NCBI RefSeq assembly: GCF_030997045.1
Contig: NZ_CP116899.1
Span: 2,806,001-2,870,000, forward strand
From: Microbulbifer sp. TB1203
GTDB lineage: Bacteria; Pseudomonadota; Gammaproteobacteria; Pseudomonadales; Cellvibrionaceae
Reading direction: 5' to 3'
Length of the DNA: 64,000 nucleotides
A program made the translations under genes and the position numbers. Shown here one piece after another: positions 1 to 8,635 of this stretch. Below the pieces are notes generated by a model. That model saw nothing but the letters and a program-made list of their open reading frames with translations, had not been told where the DNA came from and searched no databases. Each line of letters starts with the position of its first letter. The stretch's first letter is position 1.

Positions 1-975
1 TCCGACCGCGACATAGAGGCGGAAAACCAGGACCTGGCCGCGGAGGTCAACCTGCTGCAGGAAAAGGTGGAGTTCGGCCGCGAACATCTGGTGCTGGCGC
101 GCAACACCCTGGATACCACCAGCGACGAACTGGCGGAGGCCCAGGGCCTGGCACGGCGCATTATCGAGCAGATCGAGGAGGTCAAGGGCAATATCGCCGA
201 GGTCGACAGCGCCGACGAGGAGCAGGACGTCGAGCGACTGCAGGAAAAACTGAAAAAGCTGGAGCAGGCCAAGAAAGAGCTGGAGTCGGAGAACAAAAAA
301 CTCGGCAACAACGTGCGCAAGTATGTGGGCGACGGCGATCGCCAGTATCTCACCGGGCTGCAACTGGGGGGAGACCGTATCCTGATCCTGCTCGACTCCT
401 CCGCGAGTATGCTCGCGGACCAGCTCATCAAGGTGATCCGCACGCGCAATATGTCGTCCCATGTCAAACGCAATACCGACAAGTGGCGCCGCGCAATCAA
501 TACCGTGTCCTGGCTGACGGCGCAGTTTCCCCAGGACAGCCAGTACCAGATCTACACCTTCGACACCGGCTTTCGCGCCGCCATCGCCGGCACCGAGGGC
601 CGCTGGCTGAACGTGGACGACCGCGACCAGCTGGATAAGGCCATCGGCGAACTGGACAAAGTCGTACCCGAAAACGGCACCAGCCTGGAGCGGGTGTTCC
701 ACGCGGTCAGCAACCTGTCGCCGCTGCCGGACAACATCATCCTGATCACTGACGGCCTGCCCACCCAGGGCATGAAAAAGCCCCGCGGCAATACGATTTC
801 CGGCCGGGACCGTATCGATCTGTTCAGGCGCGCGATAAAAGTGTTGCCGAAAGACGTTCCGATCAACGTCATCCTGGCACCGATGGAGGGGGATCCCTTT
901 GCCGCGAGCGAGTTCTGGAAACTGGCCATGGATACCCGCGGCTCATTTCTGGCGCCCTCGAGGGACTGGCCATGA
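1..975 (+). CDS. VWA-domain protein, 5' end missing
   Basis: The reading frame is open from the first base, so the true start lies before the window; the GTG at 67 is only an internal candidate. The N-terminal part is charged and heptad-like (E/K/L/Q-rich), predicting a coiled coil. From about base 370 a von Willebrand factor A domain begins with the MIDAS signature DSSAS (RILILLDSSASM), and the later ITDGLPTQG segment fits the second metal-site loop. The gene ends with ATGA, sharing 4 bases with the next VWA gene, so the two are translationally coupled. VWA domains of this kind usually bind protein partners through a Mg2+ ion. The function is unknown; it is probably part of an envelope complex with the four downstream genes. 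Confidence 0.85.
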   Translation, partial: SDRDIEAENQDLAAEVNLLQEKVEFGREHLVLARNTLDTTSDELAEAQGLARRIIEQIEEVKGNIAEVDSADEEQDVERLQEKLKKLEQAKKELESENKKLGNNVRKYVGDGDRQYLTGLQLGGDRILILLDSSASMLADQLIKVIRTRNMSSHVKRNTDKWRRAINTVSWLTAQFPQDSQYQIYTFDTGFRAAIAGTEGRWLNVDDRDQLDKAIGELDKVVPENGTSLERVFHAVSNLSPLPDNIILITDGLPTQGMKKPRGNTISGRDRIDLFRRAIKVLPKDVPINVILAPMEGDPFAASEFWKLAMDTRGSFLAPSRDWP

Positions 976-1976
976 AACGCAATCGTAACAAACGTCAACA
1001 GGAAGAGTTCAGCATCTCCTTTCTCGACGTTATCTGCTGTGGCTTCGGCGCCATCGTCCTGCTGCTGATGATCGCCAAAACCATCGAGCCGATTGTGCTC
1101 GAGGAAGCCGAACTGGATCTGGACGGCCAGGTCCAGGAACTGCAGCAACAACTGGCGGAAATCCGCGGCGAAACCAGTATTCTCAACCGCGACCTCAATG
1201 CCAAGCGCGAACAACTGGACATCGAGCGCAAGCGCATTGCCAAGTTGAGAGGCGAACTGGACACGCTGCAGGCCCTCTACGCGCGCAAAACCGAGGGCGA
1301 GAGCGAGGAGGGCAAACTCAAGGGTGAGCTGACCGTGGCGCTGCAGACCCTGACCGAGGAAATGCGCCGCCTGTTGGGGGAAAACTACCAGCGCAAGAAC
1401 AATGTGATCGGTGGCATCCCGGTAGACAGTGAATATATCCTGTTCATCATCGACACCTCCGGCAGTATGTTCAACTACGGCTGGGACCGCATGATGACGG
1501 AGATGGTCAACACCCTGGATATCTACCCCAACGTCAAGGGTATCCAGGTCATGAACGACATGGGGGACTATATGTTCAACAACTACCGCGGCAAATGGAT
1601 ACCCGACACCCCCGGGCGCCGTCAGGCGATACTGCAGCGCCTCAGGTCCTGGAACCCGTTCAGTAATTCCAGCCCGGTGGAAGGCATCCAGAAGGCGGTG
1701 CGCACCTTCCACGATCCCAACAAGAAAATCAGCATCTATGTACTGGGGGACGAATTCACCGGCAAATCCATCCGCAATGTGATGATGGCGGTGGACAGGG
1801 TCAATGCCCAGCGCGGCGAAGACCAGCGTATGGTACGTATTCACGCCATCGGCTTTCCCATCCAGTTTTCCCGGCCGCGGCACCTGCAGACAACCGGGCT
1901 GAGATTTGCCGCGCTGATGCGCGAACTCACCTACCGCAACGGCGGGACTTTTGTGGGGTTGAACGATTTCCGGTAA
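972..1976 (+). CDS. Membrane-anchored VWA protein with MotB/ExbD-like N-terminus
   Basis: This is a 334-aa protein. Residues 13-36 form one transmembrane helix with Asp19 near its start (SFLDVICCGFGAIVLLLMI), laid out like the N-terminal helix of ExbD/MotB stator proteins, where the Asp carries protons. Residues 40-140 are a coiled coil. Residues 155-334 form a VWA domain with an intact MIDAS DTSGS motif at 161-165. The gene overlaps the upstream VWA gene by 4 bases, and the next gene starts 25 bases downstream. What is seen is helix, coiled coil and VWA. That it is a proton-driven stator is an inference; a MotA/ExbB-like partner would be expected upstream of the window. Confidence 0.85.
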   Translation: MKRNRNKRQQEEFSISFLDVICCGFGAIVLLLMIAKTIEPIVLEEAELDLDGQVQELQQQLAEIRGETSILNRDLNAKREQLDIERKRIAKLRGELDTLQALYARKTEGESEEGKLKGELTVALQTLTEEMRRLLGENYQRKNNVIGGIPVDSEYILFIIDTSGSMFNYGWDRMMTEMVNTLDIYPNVKGIQVMNDMGDYMFNNYRGKWIPDTPGRRQAILQRLRSWNPFSNSSPVEGIQKAVRTFHDPNKKISIYVLGDEFTGKSIRNVMMAVDRVNAQRGEDQRMVRIHAIGFPIQFSRPRHLQTTGLRFAALMRELTYRNGGTFVGLNDFR

Positions 1977-2001
1977 CTAAAGGGTTATCCAGGAGCGAGT
2001 T

Positions 2002-2673
2002 ATGACTTGGTCAAAAAAAGGATTTTCCGCGGTCTGGAAAATCACCCTGGTTTCGGCGCTGCTGCTCGCCGTCGCCTGCTCGCACACGGTGAGTGTCAAT
2101 GGACGCTACCCGCAGCCGGTCGGGCAGCAGCATCCCCTTACCGTGGGCATCTATCTCAGCGATGAATTCCGTAAGTTCACCCATCACGAGGACAGCGCGG
2201 ACCGCGACGAATGGAATATCAATACCGGCAAGGCACAGAAAAACCTGTTCGAGACGGTGCTCGGCTCCATGTTTACCGAGACGATTTCCCTCTCCCAGTA
2301 CCCCCAGGACCTGCCGAAAAATGTCGAGCTGGTCATTGTGCCGGAGGTACGCGAACTCCAGTTCACCATGCCGCGGGAAAACCGCGTCAATATTTTCGAG
2401 GTGTGGATCAAATACGATATGCACGCCTATGACCAGCGCGGCGAGTCAGTGGCAAACTGGGTGATCACTGCCTACGGCAAAACGCCCACTGCTTTTCTAA
2501 AATCCCGCGAGGACGCCCTGGCCCAGGCCATCAATATCGCCCTGCGTGATGCCGGCGCCACCCTGTATACCGGCTTTGAACGGGTGCCGGAACTGCAGGC
2601 GTTCCTGGCCAACAAGCAGCGGGCGCTTTCCATGAGGGGTGGCGAAACCGCCGGTGAAGAAACCACGGAGTAA
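2002..2673 (+). CDS. Putative lipoprotein of the VWA operon
   Basis: This is a 223-aa protein with a short basic N-terminus, a hydrophobic stretch and a lipobox-like LAVAC at about residues 22-26, so it is probably lipidated in the envelope. The mature part is mixed alpha/beta, and the segment TAFLKSREDALAQAINIAL near the C-terminus resembles small outer-membrane-linked lipoproteins of the YajG/auxiliary-component kind. No catalytic motif is visible. An AGGAG site precedes the ATG. It lies 25 bases after the VWA gene and 12 bases before a second lipoprotein, so it is co-transcribed. I do not recognise the family with confidence. Confidence 0.75.
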   Translation: MTWSKKGFSAVWKITLVSALLLAVACSHTVSVNGRYPQPVGQQHPLTVGIYLSDEFRKFTHHEDSADRDEWNINTGKAQKNLFETVLGSMFTETISLSQYPQDLPKNVELVIVPEVRELQFTMPRENRVNIFEVWIKYDMHAYDQRGESVANWVITAYGKTPTAFLKSREDALAQAINIALRDAGATLYTGFERVPELQAFLANKQRALSMRGGETAGEETTE

Positions 2674-2685
2674 CAGGAGGTTATT

Positions 2686-3363
2686 GTGGCCAAGTCACTT
2701 TTTATTTTCGCATTGGTGCTGCTGAGCGGCTGCACCACGGTGGTGATCGACGAATACCGGCGCAGTGAAGGCGAACTCGCCCGCGGCGACTCCGTTGTTA
2801 TCCTGGGCCGGCGCCACTCCAGCGAGTACGAAACCGAACCGGACCTGATCGACTGTGTGGGCAGGCACCTGCACAATCCCAAGCGCGGGGTCACCGTTAT
2901 TCCCGAGCAGCACTTCGTCGACGCCATGTACCCCTGGTTCGAGCCGCGCACCGCGCCGATGCACCTGAAATCCCTGGACCGACTGGTGGATATCCCCGAA
3001 GTGCGCGAGCGCATGGAAACCTACGGGGTGAAATACATCGTGTGGATCGATGGCTCCACCGAGACCACCGCCAGCGCCGGTTCCATCGGCTGTTCCATCG
3101 GCACCGGTGGCGCGGGCTGTTTCGGTTTCGGCACCTGGGACAAGGAATCCGACTACGAGGCATCGGTCTGGGACTTTCGCGACCGGGAGCTCTCCGGAAA
3201 GCTCAGCGCGGATGCCAAAGGCACTTCCTATATGCCCGCCATCGTAATACCCATTCCCCTGATCGCCCGGGTACAGAACAACGCCTGCAAGGGAATGGCC
3301 GCACAGCTGCAACAGTTCCTGCTGCCGGCACAACCCGCCGGCGGCAAATCTTCGAGTAGTTGA
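2686..3363 (+). CDS. Putative lipoprotein of the VWA operon
   Basis: This is a 225-aa protein starting at GTG 2686, directly behind a strong AGGAGG site. The signal peptide ends in the lipobox LLSGC (about residues 12-16). The mature protein has a Gly/Ser/Cys-rich patch (SIGCSIGTGGAGCFGFG) around residues 130-147 and a WDFRDRELSG segment, seen in lipoproteins that build small beta-sheet domains. No enzyme motif was found. It sits between another lipoprotein and an M48 protease lipoprotein, all on the same strand with short gaps, suggesting a shared envelope role. Its function is unknown. Confidence 0.75.
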   Translation: MAKSLFIFALVLLSGCTTVVIDEYRRSEGELARGDSVVILGRRHSSEYETEPDLIDCVGRHLHNPKRGVTVIPEQHFVDAMYPWFEPRTAPMHLKSLDRLVDIPEVRERMETYGVKYIVWIDGSTETTASAGSIGCSIGTGGAGCFGFGTWDKESDYEASVWDFRDRELSGKLSADAKGTSYMPAIVIPIPLIARVQNNACKGMAAQLQQFLLPAQPAGGKSSSS

Positions 3364-3394
3364 CGCTCCTCAAATTCAGCGGAGGACCAAAACA

Positions 3395-4849
3395 ATGCAC
3401 ACTTTACACAAAATACTCGCCACCGCGGTAATCGCGGCCATCGCCGGCTGCGCCTTCAACCCCGCCACCAACCGGCCGGACCTGGTATTGATGTCGGAAT
3501 CCCGCGAAATTGAAATCGGCCGGGAAATGCATCAAAAGCTGGTGAAGAGCACGCCGATCTATAACGATCCGGTACTGAACGCCTATGTGGAGCACGTGGG
3601 CCAGAAAGTGGCCGCGGCCAGCGACAGGCCCGACCTGGAATACCACTTCACCATTATCGACAGCCAGGATATCAATGCCTTCGCCCTGCCGGGGGGGTAT
3701 GTGTATATCAACCGCGGCCTGCTCACCTATCTGCACTCGGAGGCGGAAATGGCCGCGGTGCTGGCCCACGAAGTTGGGCATATAACCGCCCGCCACGCGG
3801 TGCGGCAAAAAACCGCCGCCACCGGCGCCGGTGTCGCCTCGGTACTCTCCGTACTGGTGACCGGCAGTGGTGTCGTCGGCGACGTGGCCAACCTGTGGAC
3901 CACCGCGGCGGTGAAAGGTTACGGCCGCGATATGGAACTGGAAGCGGACCGCTTTGGCGCACAGTATATGTACAACGCCGGCTACGATCCGCAGGCGATG
4001 ATCAATGTGATCGCCCTGCTGAAAGACCAGGAGACCTTCTCCCGCCGACGCGCCAGGGTGGAAGGTAAAAAGCAGCAGACCTACCACGGGGTTTTCTCCT
4101 CCCACCCTCGCAACGATATCCGCCTGAAGGAAGTTGTGGCGGCAGCTGGAGAGCTGCCGGAGGACAAAAAGGTAACCAAAGTCGAATACTACCGCGAGAA
4201 AACCGACGGCCTGGTCTACGGGCAGAACGCGCGACAGTCGGAAAAAAACCGCTACAACCACAAACGGCTTGGATTTTCCCTGCTGTTCCCGGAGGGCTGG
4301 AAAGTCGAGAACCAGCGCGAAGCCATCGTCGGCATTGCACCGGACAATTCCGCCACCATCACCCTCAAGGTGGACAGGCGCAACAGCAACCAACCCCCGG
4401 ATATGGCGTTGCGGGAGACCTATGACGTGCGCCGCCTCGAACAGGACGAACAGCTACAGCAGTACCGGCTGCAGGGCCACACCGGCAAATTGCCGAAGGC
4501 CGGCAACGAGGACCCGGACCGGGTAGCATTAATTTTCTACGGCAGTCGCCAGTATATTTTCGAGGGTAAGATCAACAAGCTGCCGGAGGGAGAGGAAAAG
4601 GCCGGCGAGGAGTACGACAACCTCTTTCTCACCAGTATTCGCAGCTTCCGCCCCCTGCGCAAAAGCGACATTATTCAGCCGAACGTCAAACGGGTGCGTT
4701 ATGTGAAAGCCAACGAAAAAACCACTTTCGCATCGCTGGCCCGCCATATGGAGATCGGCGAATACGCTGAGGAACAACTGCGCCTGCTCAATGGTTACTT
4801 TCCCCGCGGCGAGCCCAAGCCGGGAGAGTGGATCAAGATTGTACAGTGA
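3395..4849 (+). CDS. M48-family metalloprotease lipoprotein
   Basis: This 484-aa protein has a lipoprotein signal (IAGC, Cys19), placing it in the periplasm or outer membrane. The zinc motif HEVGH is at residues 125-129, and the third ligand is expected in MELEADRFG about 55 residues later. The Ser/Thr-rich hydrophobic part between them fits the M48 (Ste24/BepA/LoiP) catalytic domain. The C-terminal roughly 45 residues (from TTFASLARHMEIG to EWIKIV) look like a LysM-like module. Such proteases check or trim outer-membrane proteins. It is the last gene of the VWA operon (31-bp gap) and may process the complex. A GGAGG site precedes the ATG. Confidence 0.92.
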   Translation: MHTLHKILATAVIAAIAGCAFNPATNRPDLVLMSESREIEIGREMHQKLVKSTPIYNDPVLNAYVEHVGQKVAAASDRPDLEYHFTIIDSQDINAFALPGGYVYINRGLLTYLHSEAEMAAVLAHEVGHITARHAVRQKTAATGAGVASVLSVLVTGSGVVGDVANLWTTAAVKGYGRDMELEADRFGAQYMYNAGYDPQAMINVIALLKDQETFSRRRARVEGKKQQTYHGVFSSHPRNDIRLKEVVAAAGELPEDKKVTKVEYYREKTDGLVYGQNARQSEKNRYNHKRLGFSLLFPEGWKVENQREAIVGIAPDNSATITLKVDRRNSNQPPDMALRETYDVRRLEQDEQLQQYRLQGHTGKLPKAGNEDPDRVALIFYGSRQYIFEGKINKLPEGEEKAGEEYDNLFLTSIRSFRPLRKSDIIQPNVKRVRYVKANEKTTFASLARHMEIGEYAEEQLRLLNGYFPRGEPKPGEWIKIVQ

Positions 4850-5157
4850 AAAGTTCAGGACTCGTCATGATTGCAGGAGCGACCCAAGGCCGCGATCGGC
4901 CACCATCTGGAATCCGGTCGCGGCATAGCCTTTGAAGCAGGAGGGAGGGATCATACCCGGGATAATGGAGGCGGTCCCAACTCCCCCGTTATGCGCTAGC
5001 CGACAGCGGAATCGCTCAATCACTGCGGACCACGATGACCGGTAGCGGGCTGTAACCCGGGAACGTTACAGGATAATTTTTGATATCAAAAGGACAAGAC
5101 TCAATTTAAACAGCGCGGTGGGATATCCGGGCTAGCCCCAGGGCTGGGAGAGAGAGC
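4850..5157. promoter_or_regulatory. Intergenic region with a 14-bp perfect palindrome
   Basis: No gene was found in these 308 bases. At 5078-5091 there is a perfect palindrome, TTTTGATATCAAAA, 67 bases before the GTG of the GntP gene; its place and symmetry suit an operator, but I recognise no known regulator site. No terminator was seen after the M48 gene. Confidence 0.35.
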
Positions 5158-6513
5158 GTGATCCAGATTCTGATTTTGCTCGCCATTGTCGGCTTGATCA
5201 TACTGATAACCACAAGGCTCAAACTGCACATCTTTCTCACCCTGCTGCTGGCCAGCTTTCTCGCAGGTTTTGTCTATGGCATCCCGGTGGCAAGCATTGC
5301 CACTGTCATCGGCAACGGTTTTGGCAGTGTACTCGGTTATATCGGCCTGGTAATCATGCTGGGTACTGTAATCGCCATTATTCTCGAGAGATCCGGCGCT
5401 GCCATCACCATGGCGGAAACCACCATCCGGCTGCTGGGGGAACGGATGCCGACTCTGGCTATTTCCATTATCGGCTATCTGGTTGCCATCCCTGTGTTCT
5501 GCGATTCCGGCTACATTATCCTGAACTCGCTGAAAAATTCTCTCGCGGAAAAACTCCGGGTTTCCAACTGTTCCATGAGTGTAGCGCTGGCCACTGGGCT
5601 CTTCGCAACCCATACCCTGGTCCCCCCCACTCCCGGCCCCGTCGCTGCGGCCACCAGCCTGGGCCTGGGCAACAGCTTCGGCATGGTAATTATACTGGGG
5701 TTGCTGGTAGCCGCGGTGGCTGCACTCGCGGGATGGATCTGGTCGCGACAGTTTGCCGACGTACACCTGGAAATCGGCGTGGACAGCAAAGTAAGCGACG
5801 AGTATTGCCGGGAACTGGTGGAGCGTTACGGCAGCCTGCCGAACTCCGCCATTGCTTTTGCGCCAATTTTTGTACCCATCGCACTGATGTGCCTGGGCTC
5901 TATCGCCAATCTCCCCGATAACCCGATCAATGATATTCCAGCCCTACGCCACCTGGCCGTCTTTCTCGGCCAGCCCTTGAATGCTTTGCTGATGGGCCTG
6001 GGACTCGCCTGTTTTCTGCTGCGTGGACCGCAGAAAATAGTGCAATTGTCCAAACATATAGCAGCCGGTATCAAAGCCGCCGCACCGGTGCTGTTGATCA
6101 CCGGCGCCGGCGGCGCTCTTGGTGAAGTATTGAAAGTTTCCGGTGTCGGCACCCTGCTCAGCCAGTCCCTGTCCCATTCCAGTATGGGCCTGCTTATGCC
6201 CTTCCTGGTCGCCGCAACATTGAAAAGCGCCCAGGGCTCCTCCACCGTCGCCATGGCCACCACCTCAATACTGGTGGCGCCACTTCTGTTTGAGATGGGA
6301 CTGGACAGCGAGATAGGCAGAGTGCTCACCGTCATGGCGATCGGTGCCGGCGCCATGACAGTGTCCCACGTCAATGACAGCTACTTCTGGGTGGTTACCC
6401 AATTCAGCAAGATGGACGTGACACTCGGCTACCGCGCCCAGACCACCGCCACCCTGATCCAGGGGGTAAGTGCCATGGCAGTGGTGGCGCTACTGGGCCT
6501 GGTGCTGATTTGA
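5158..6513 (+). CDS. GntP-family permease (gluconate/organic acid:H+ symporter)
   Basis: This 451-aa inner-membrane protein has about 12 hydrophobic segments along its length. The segments IPVFCDSGYIIL (about residues 113-124) and THTLVPPTPGPVAAA are typical GntP signatures, and family length is usually 440-450 aa. It starts at GTG 5158 after GGGAGAGAGAGC. The family imports gluconate, idonate, glycerate, D-serine and similar acids with protons; the substrate cannot be read from sequence. Its stop overlaps the extreme 5' region of the glycerophosphodiesterase gene, so uptake of a glycerol-derived acid is possible, but that is inference. Confidence 0.9.
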   Translation: MIQILILLAIVGLIILITTRLKLHIFLTLLLASFLAGFVYGIPVASIATVIGNGFGSVLGYIGLVIMLGTVIAIILERSGAAITMAETTIRLLGERMPTLAISIIGYLVAIPVFCDSGYIILNSLKNSLAEKLRVSNCSMSVALATGLFATHTLVPPTPGPVAAATSLGLGNSFGMVIILGLLVAAVAALAGWIWSRQFADVHLEIGVDSKVSDEYCRELVERYGSLPNSAIAFAPIFVPIALMCLGSIANLPDNPINDIPALRHLAVFLGQPLNALLMGLGLACFLLRGPQKIVQLSKHIAAGIKAAAPVLLITGAGGALGEVLKVSGVGTLLSQSLSHSSMGLLMPFLVAATLKSAQGSSTVAMATTSILVAPLLFEMGLDSEIGRVLTVMAIGAGAMTVSHVNDSYFWVVTQFSKMDVTLGYRAQTTATLIQGVSAMAVVALLGLVLI

Positions 6514-6581
6514 GTAAATTGCCCCTCACAATGATCCTGTATACACAAACTCCCGAGCGCCGTACAAACAGAGTACAGAAG

Positions 6582-7643
6582 ATGATTCATCGCACCCTGC
6601 CCCTCTGCCTTTCCCTGGTCCTCATCCTCGCCGCCGGCAGTGCACATGCCACCCTGGTGATTGCTCACCGCGGCGCTTCCGGTTACCTGCCCGAGCATAC
6701 CCTGGAAGCCAAGGCCCTGGCCTACGCCATGCGGCCGGACTATATCGAGCAGGACCTGGTGCTGAGCAAAGACAACCGCCTGATAGTAATGCACGATATT
6801 TACCTGGATGATATTACCGATGTCGCCCAGGTTTTCCCTGGCCGCGTGCGCAAGGACGGGCGCTACTACACCATCGATTTTACCCTGACGGAACTCAAGC
6901 GATTGAGAGTTACCGAGGCGTTCAGAAATAAGGATGGCAATATCGCTGCGAAATATCCCCGGCGCTTCCCGCTATGGCAATCCAGCTTCCAGTTATCCAC
7001 TCTGGAGGAGGAAATCGAACTGATCCAGGGGCTCAACAAGACGCTCGGTTACGATATCGGCATCTACCCCGAAATTAAAAATCCCGCCTTCCATCGCCGC
7101 GAGGGCCGGGATATCGCCGTCCTGACACTGGTCAAACTCAAGCAATACGGCTACACCAACCGCAACAAAAAGATCTACCTTCAGTGCTTCGACGCCGAGG
7201 AACTGCAGCGGATAAAGCGCGAGCTGATGCCGCAGCTGGAAATGGATCTGCCCCTCGTACAATTGATCGCCAAAACGGGGTGGAGTGAAAAGCAGGTAGA
7301 GGTACAGGGAAAACTGGAAAACTATGACTACGACTGGATGCTGCAACCCGGCGGCCTGGAAAAAATCGCCACCTATGCCGATGCTATAGGTCCCTGGCTG
7401 ATGATGATGATCGCCTCCCTTGATGACAACCAGGTGGTAACCACCGACCTGGTACAGCGGGCGCACCGCAACAATCTGGTGGTGCATCCCTACACCTTCC
7501 GCGCCGACTCGCAAAAGATCCCCCAACAGATCGGCAGTTTCGAGCGGTTGCTTGAGCTGTTTATCGACCAGCTGAACGTGGACGGGCTGTTCACCGACCA
7601 CCCTGACAAGGCCGTGGAATTTATCTCCCGGGGCTCCCGCTGA
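6582..7643 (+). CDS. glpQ: Periplasmic glycerophosphodiester phosphodiesterase
   Basis: This 353-aa protein hydrolyses glycerophosphodiesters to glycerol-3-phosphate and an alcohol. I chose ATG 6582 because it gives a clean signal peptide ending in GSAHA; an in-frame ATG at 6531 and TTG at 6510 would only add a polar leader. The GDPD signature follows at once: AHRGASGYLPEHT, then EQDLVLSKD and the catalytic-His segment MHD. Length matches E. coli GlpQ (about 358 aa). It lies directly after a GntP permease gene and is probably co-transcribed, letting the cell use phospholipid head groups. Confidence 0.92.
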   Translation: MIHRTLPLCLSLVLILAAGSAHATLVIAHRGASGYLPEHTLEAKALAYAMRPDYIEQDLVLSKDNRLIVMHDIYLDDITDVAQVFPGRVRKDGRYYTIDFTLTELKRLRVTEAFRNKDGNIAAKYPRRFPLWQSSFQLSTLEEEIELIQGLNKTLGYDIGIYPEIKNPAFHRREGRDIAVLTLVKLKQYGYTNRNKKIYLQCFDAEELQRIKRELMPQLEMDLPLVQLIAKTGWSEKQVEVQGKLENYDYDWMLQPGGLEKIATYADAIGPWLMMMIASLDDNQVVTTDLVQRAHRNNLVVHPYTFRADSQKIPQQIGSFERLLELFIDQLNVDGLFTDHPDKAVEFISRGSR

Positions 7644-7686
7644 CAGAAACGCACCTGTAAGTACCGCTCTGTAATTTTCGATAAAA

Positions 7687-8466
7687 CTACTCGAACCGGG
7701 AGAAATCCGCCGGCCGCTTTTCCATAAAGGCGGTGGCCGCCTCCTTGAACTCCTCCGACGCCAGGCGCTTCTGGAAGTATCCGGCCTCCCGCTCGATCAC
7801 TTCCATTCCGGCGGAATGGGTACCCTGGCGCAACAGCTGTTTGGTGAGGCGCACCGCTTCGGGGGCTTTTTTTGCGAGTTCGCCAGCAGCAGCGCGCGCC
7901 CTGTCCAAAGCTTCGCTGGCGGGCACTGCTGCGTTGCAGATGCCGAGCTCCACCGCCTCGTCCGCGCCGAATTTTTTTCCCAGCAGCAGGAGTTCGGAAG
8001 CCTTCACGTGCCCCATCAGCCGGGGCAGGAAGTAGCTGGAAGCGTACTCCGGGCAAAGGCCGAGGTTGACGAAGGGCATCTGGAACATGGCGTCGTCGCC
8101 GGCGAAGGCCATATCGCAGTGCAGCAGCATGGTGGTGCCTATGCCGACGGCGGGGCCGTTGACGGCGGCCACCACCGGTTTCGGGAAGTTGTAGAGGGCG
8201 ACCAAGAATTGGAAGACCGGCGATTCTTCACCGGAGGCGGAGCCGCCGAGGAAATCCGTCAGGTCGTTGCCGCTGGTGAACACGCCCTCGGTGCCGGAGA
8301 GGACCACGGCGCGAACTTCGATATTGCCCACGGCGCTGTTGAGCAGTTCGGCCAGGGCGCTGTACATGGCCATGGTGAGGGCATTCTTGCGCTCGGGGCG
8401 GTTGATGGTGATTTCCAGTACGCGATCTGTGACCTGGGACTGGATTTCTGCGCATGGGGTTTGCAT
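7687..8466 (-). CDS. Enoyl-CoA hydratase/isomerase family protein
   Basis: This 259-aa protein has typical crotonase-fold length. Conserved features include the N-terminal ITINRPERKNALT, the oxyanion-hole segment FTSGNDLTDF, and VAAVNGPAVGIGTTMLLHCD. The residues where hydratases carry two Glu are GLCPEYASS-type here, so isomerase or other crotonase activity is possible. It probably acts in fatty or amino acid catabolism. It is transcribed convergently to glpQ, with a palindromic repeat upstream (8518-8590) separating it from the next gene. Confidence 0.88.
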   Translation of the reverse strand: MQTPCAEIQSQVTDRVLEITINRPERKNALTMAMYSALAELLNSAVGNIEVRAVVLSGTEGVFTSGNDLTDFLGGSASGEESPVFQFLVALYNFPKPVVAAVNGPAVGIGTTMLLHCDMAFAGDDAMFQMPFVNLGLCPEYASSYFLPRLMGHVKASELLLLGKKFGADEAVELGICNAAVPASEALDRARAAAGELAKKAPEAVRLTKQLLRQGTHSAGMEVIEREAGYFQKRLASEEFKEAATAFMEKRPADFSRFE

Positions 8467-8517
8467 GGGCTTCTCCGGATTACAAAGATAAGCAGGTTGG
8501 CCTTGGTATCGGCACCC

Positions 8518-8590
8518 TGTAGGAGCGGCGGGGCGGCCATCCGCCGCTGGCCGCGATCAGTCTGCACTACGAAGCGAGGCCGCTCCTACA
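8518..8590. repeat. Family C palindromic repeat (TGTAGGAGCGGC type)
   Basis: The element opens with TGTAGGAGCGGC, has GGCCGCGATC inside, and closes with the inverse GCCGCTCCTACA. Related copies occur at 11872-11899, 45601-45713 and 59512-59666. It is an intergenic REP-like hairpin of unknown role. Confidence 0.8.
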
Positions 8591-8635
8591 AAGACACCCA
8601 TATTAGCCACTGCCACAGCCCGCACGAGGGCCGAT

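Noticed and set aside
552..1883. A 443-codon minus-strand open frame
   Set aside because: It lies opposite two VWA genes with intact motifs and has His/Gln-rich shadow composition.
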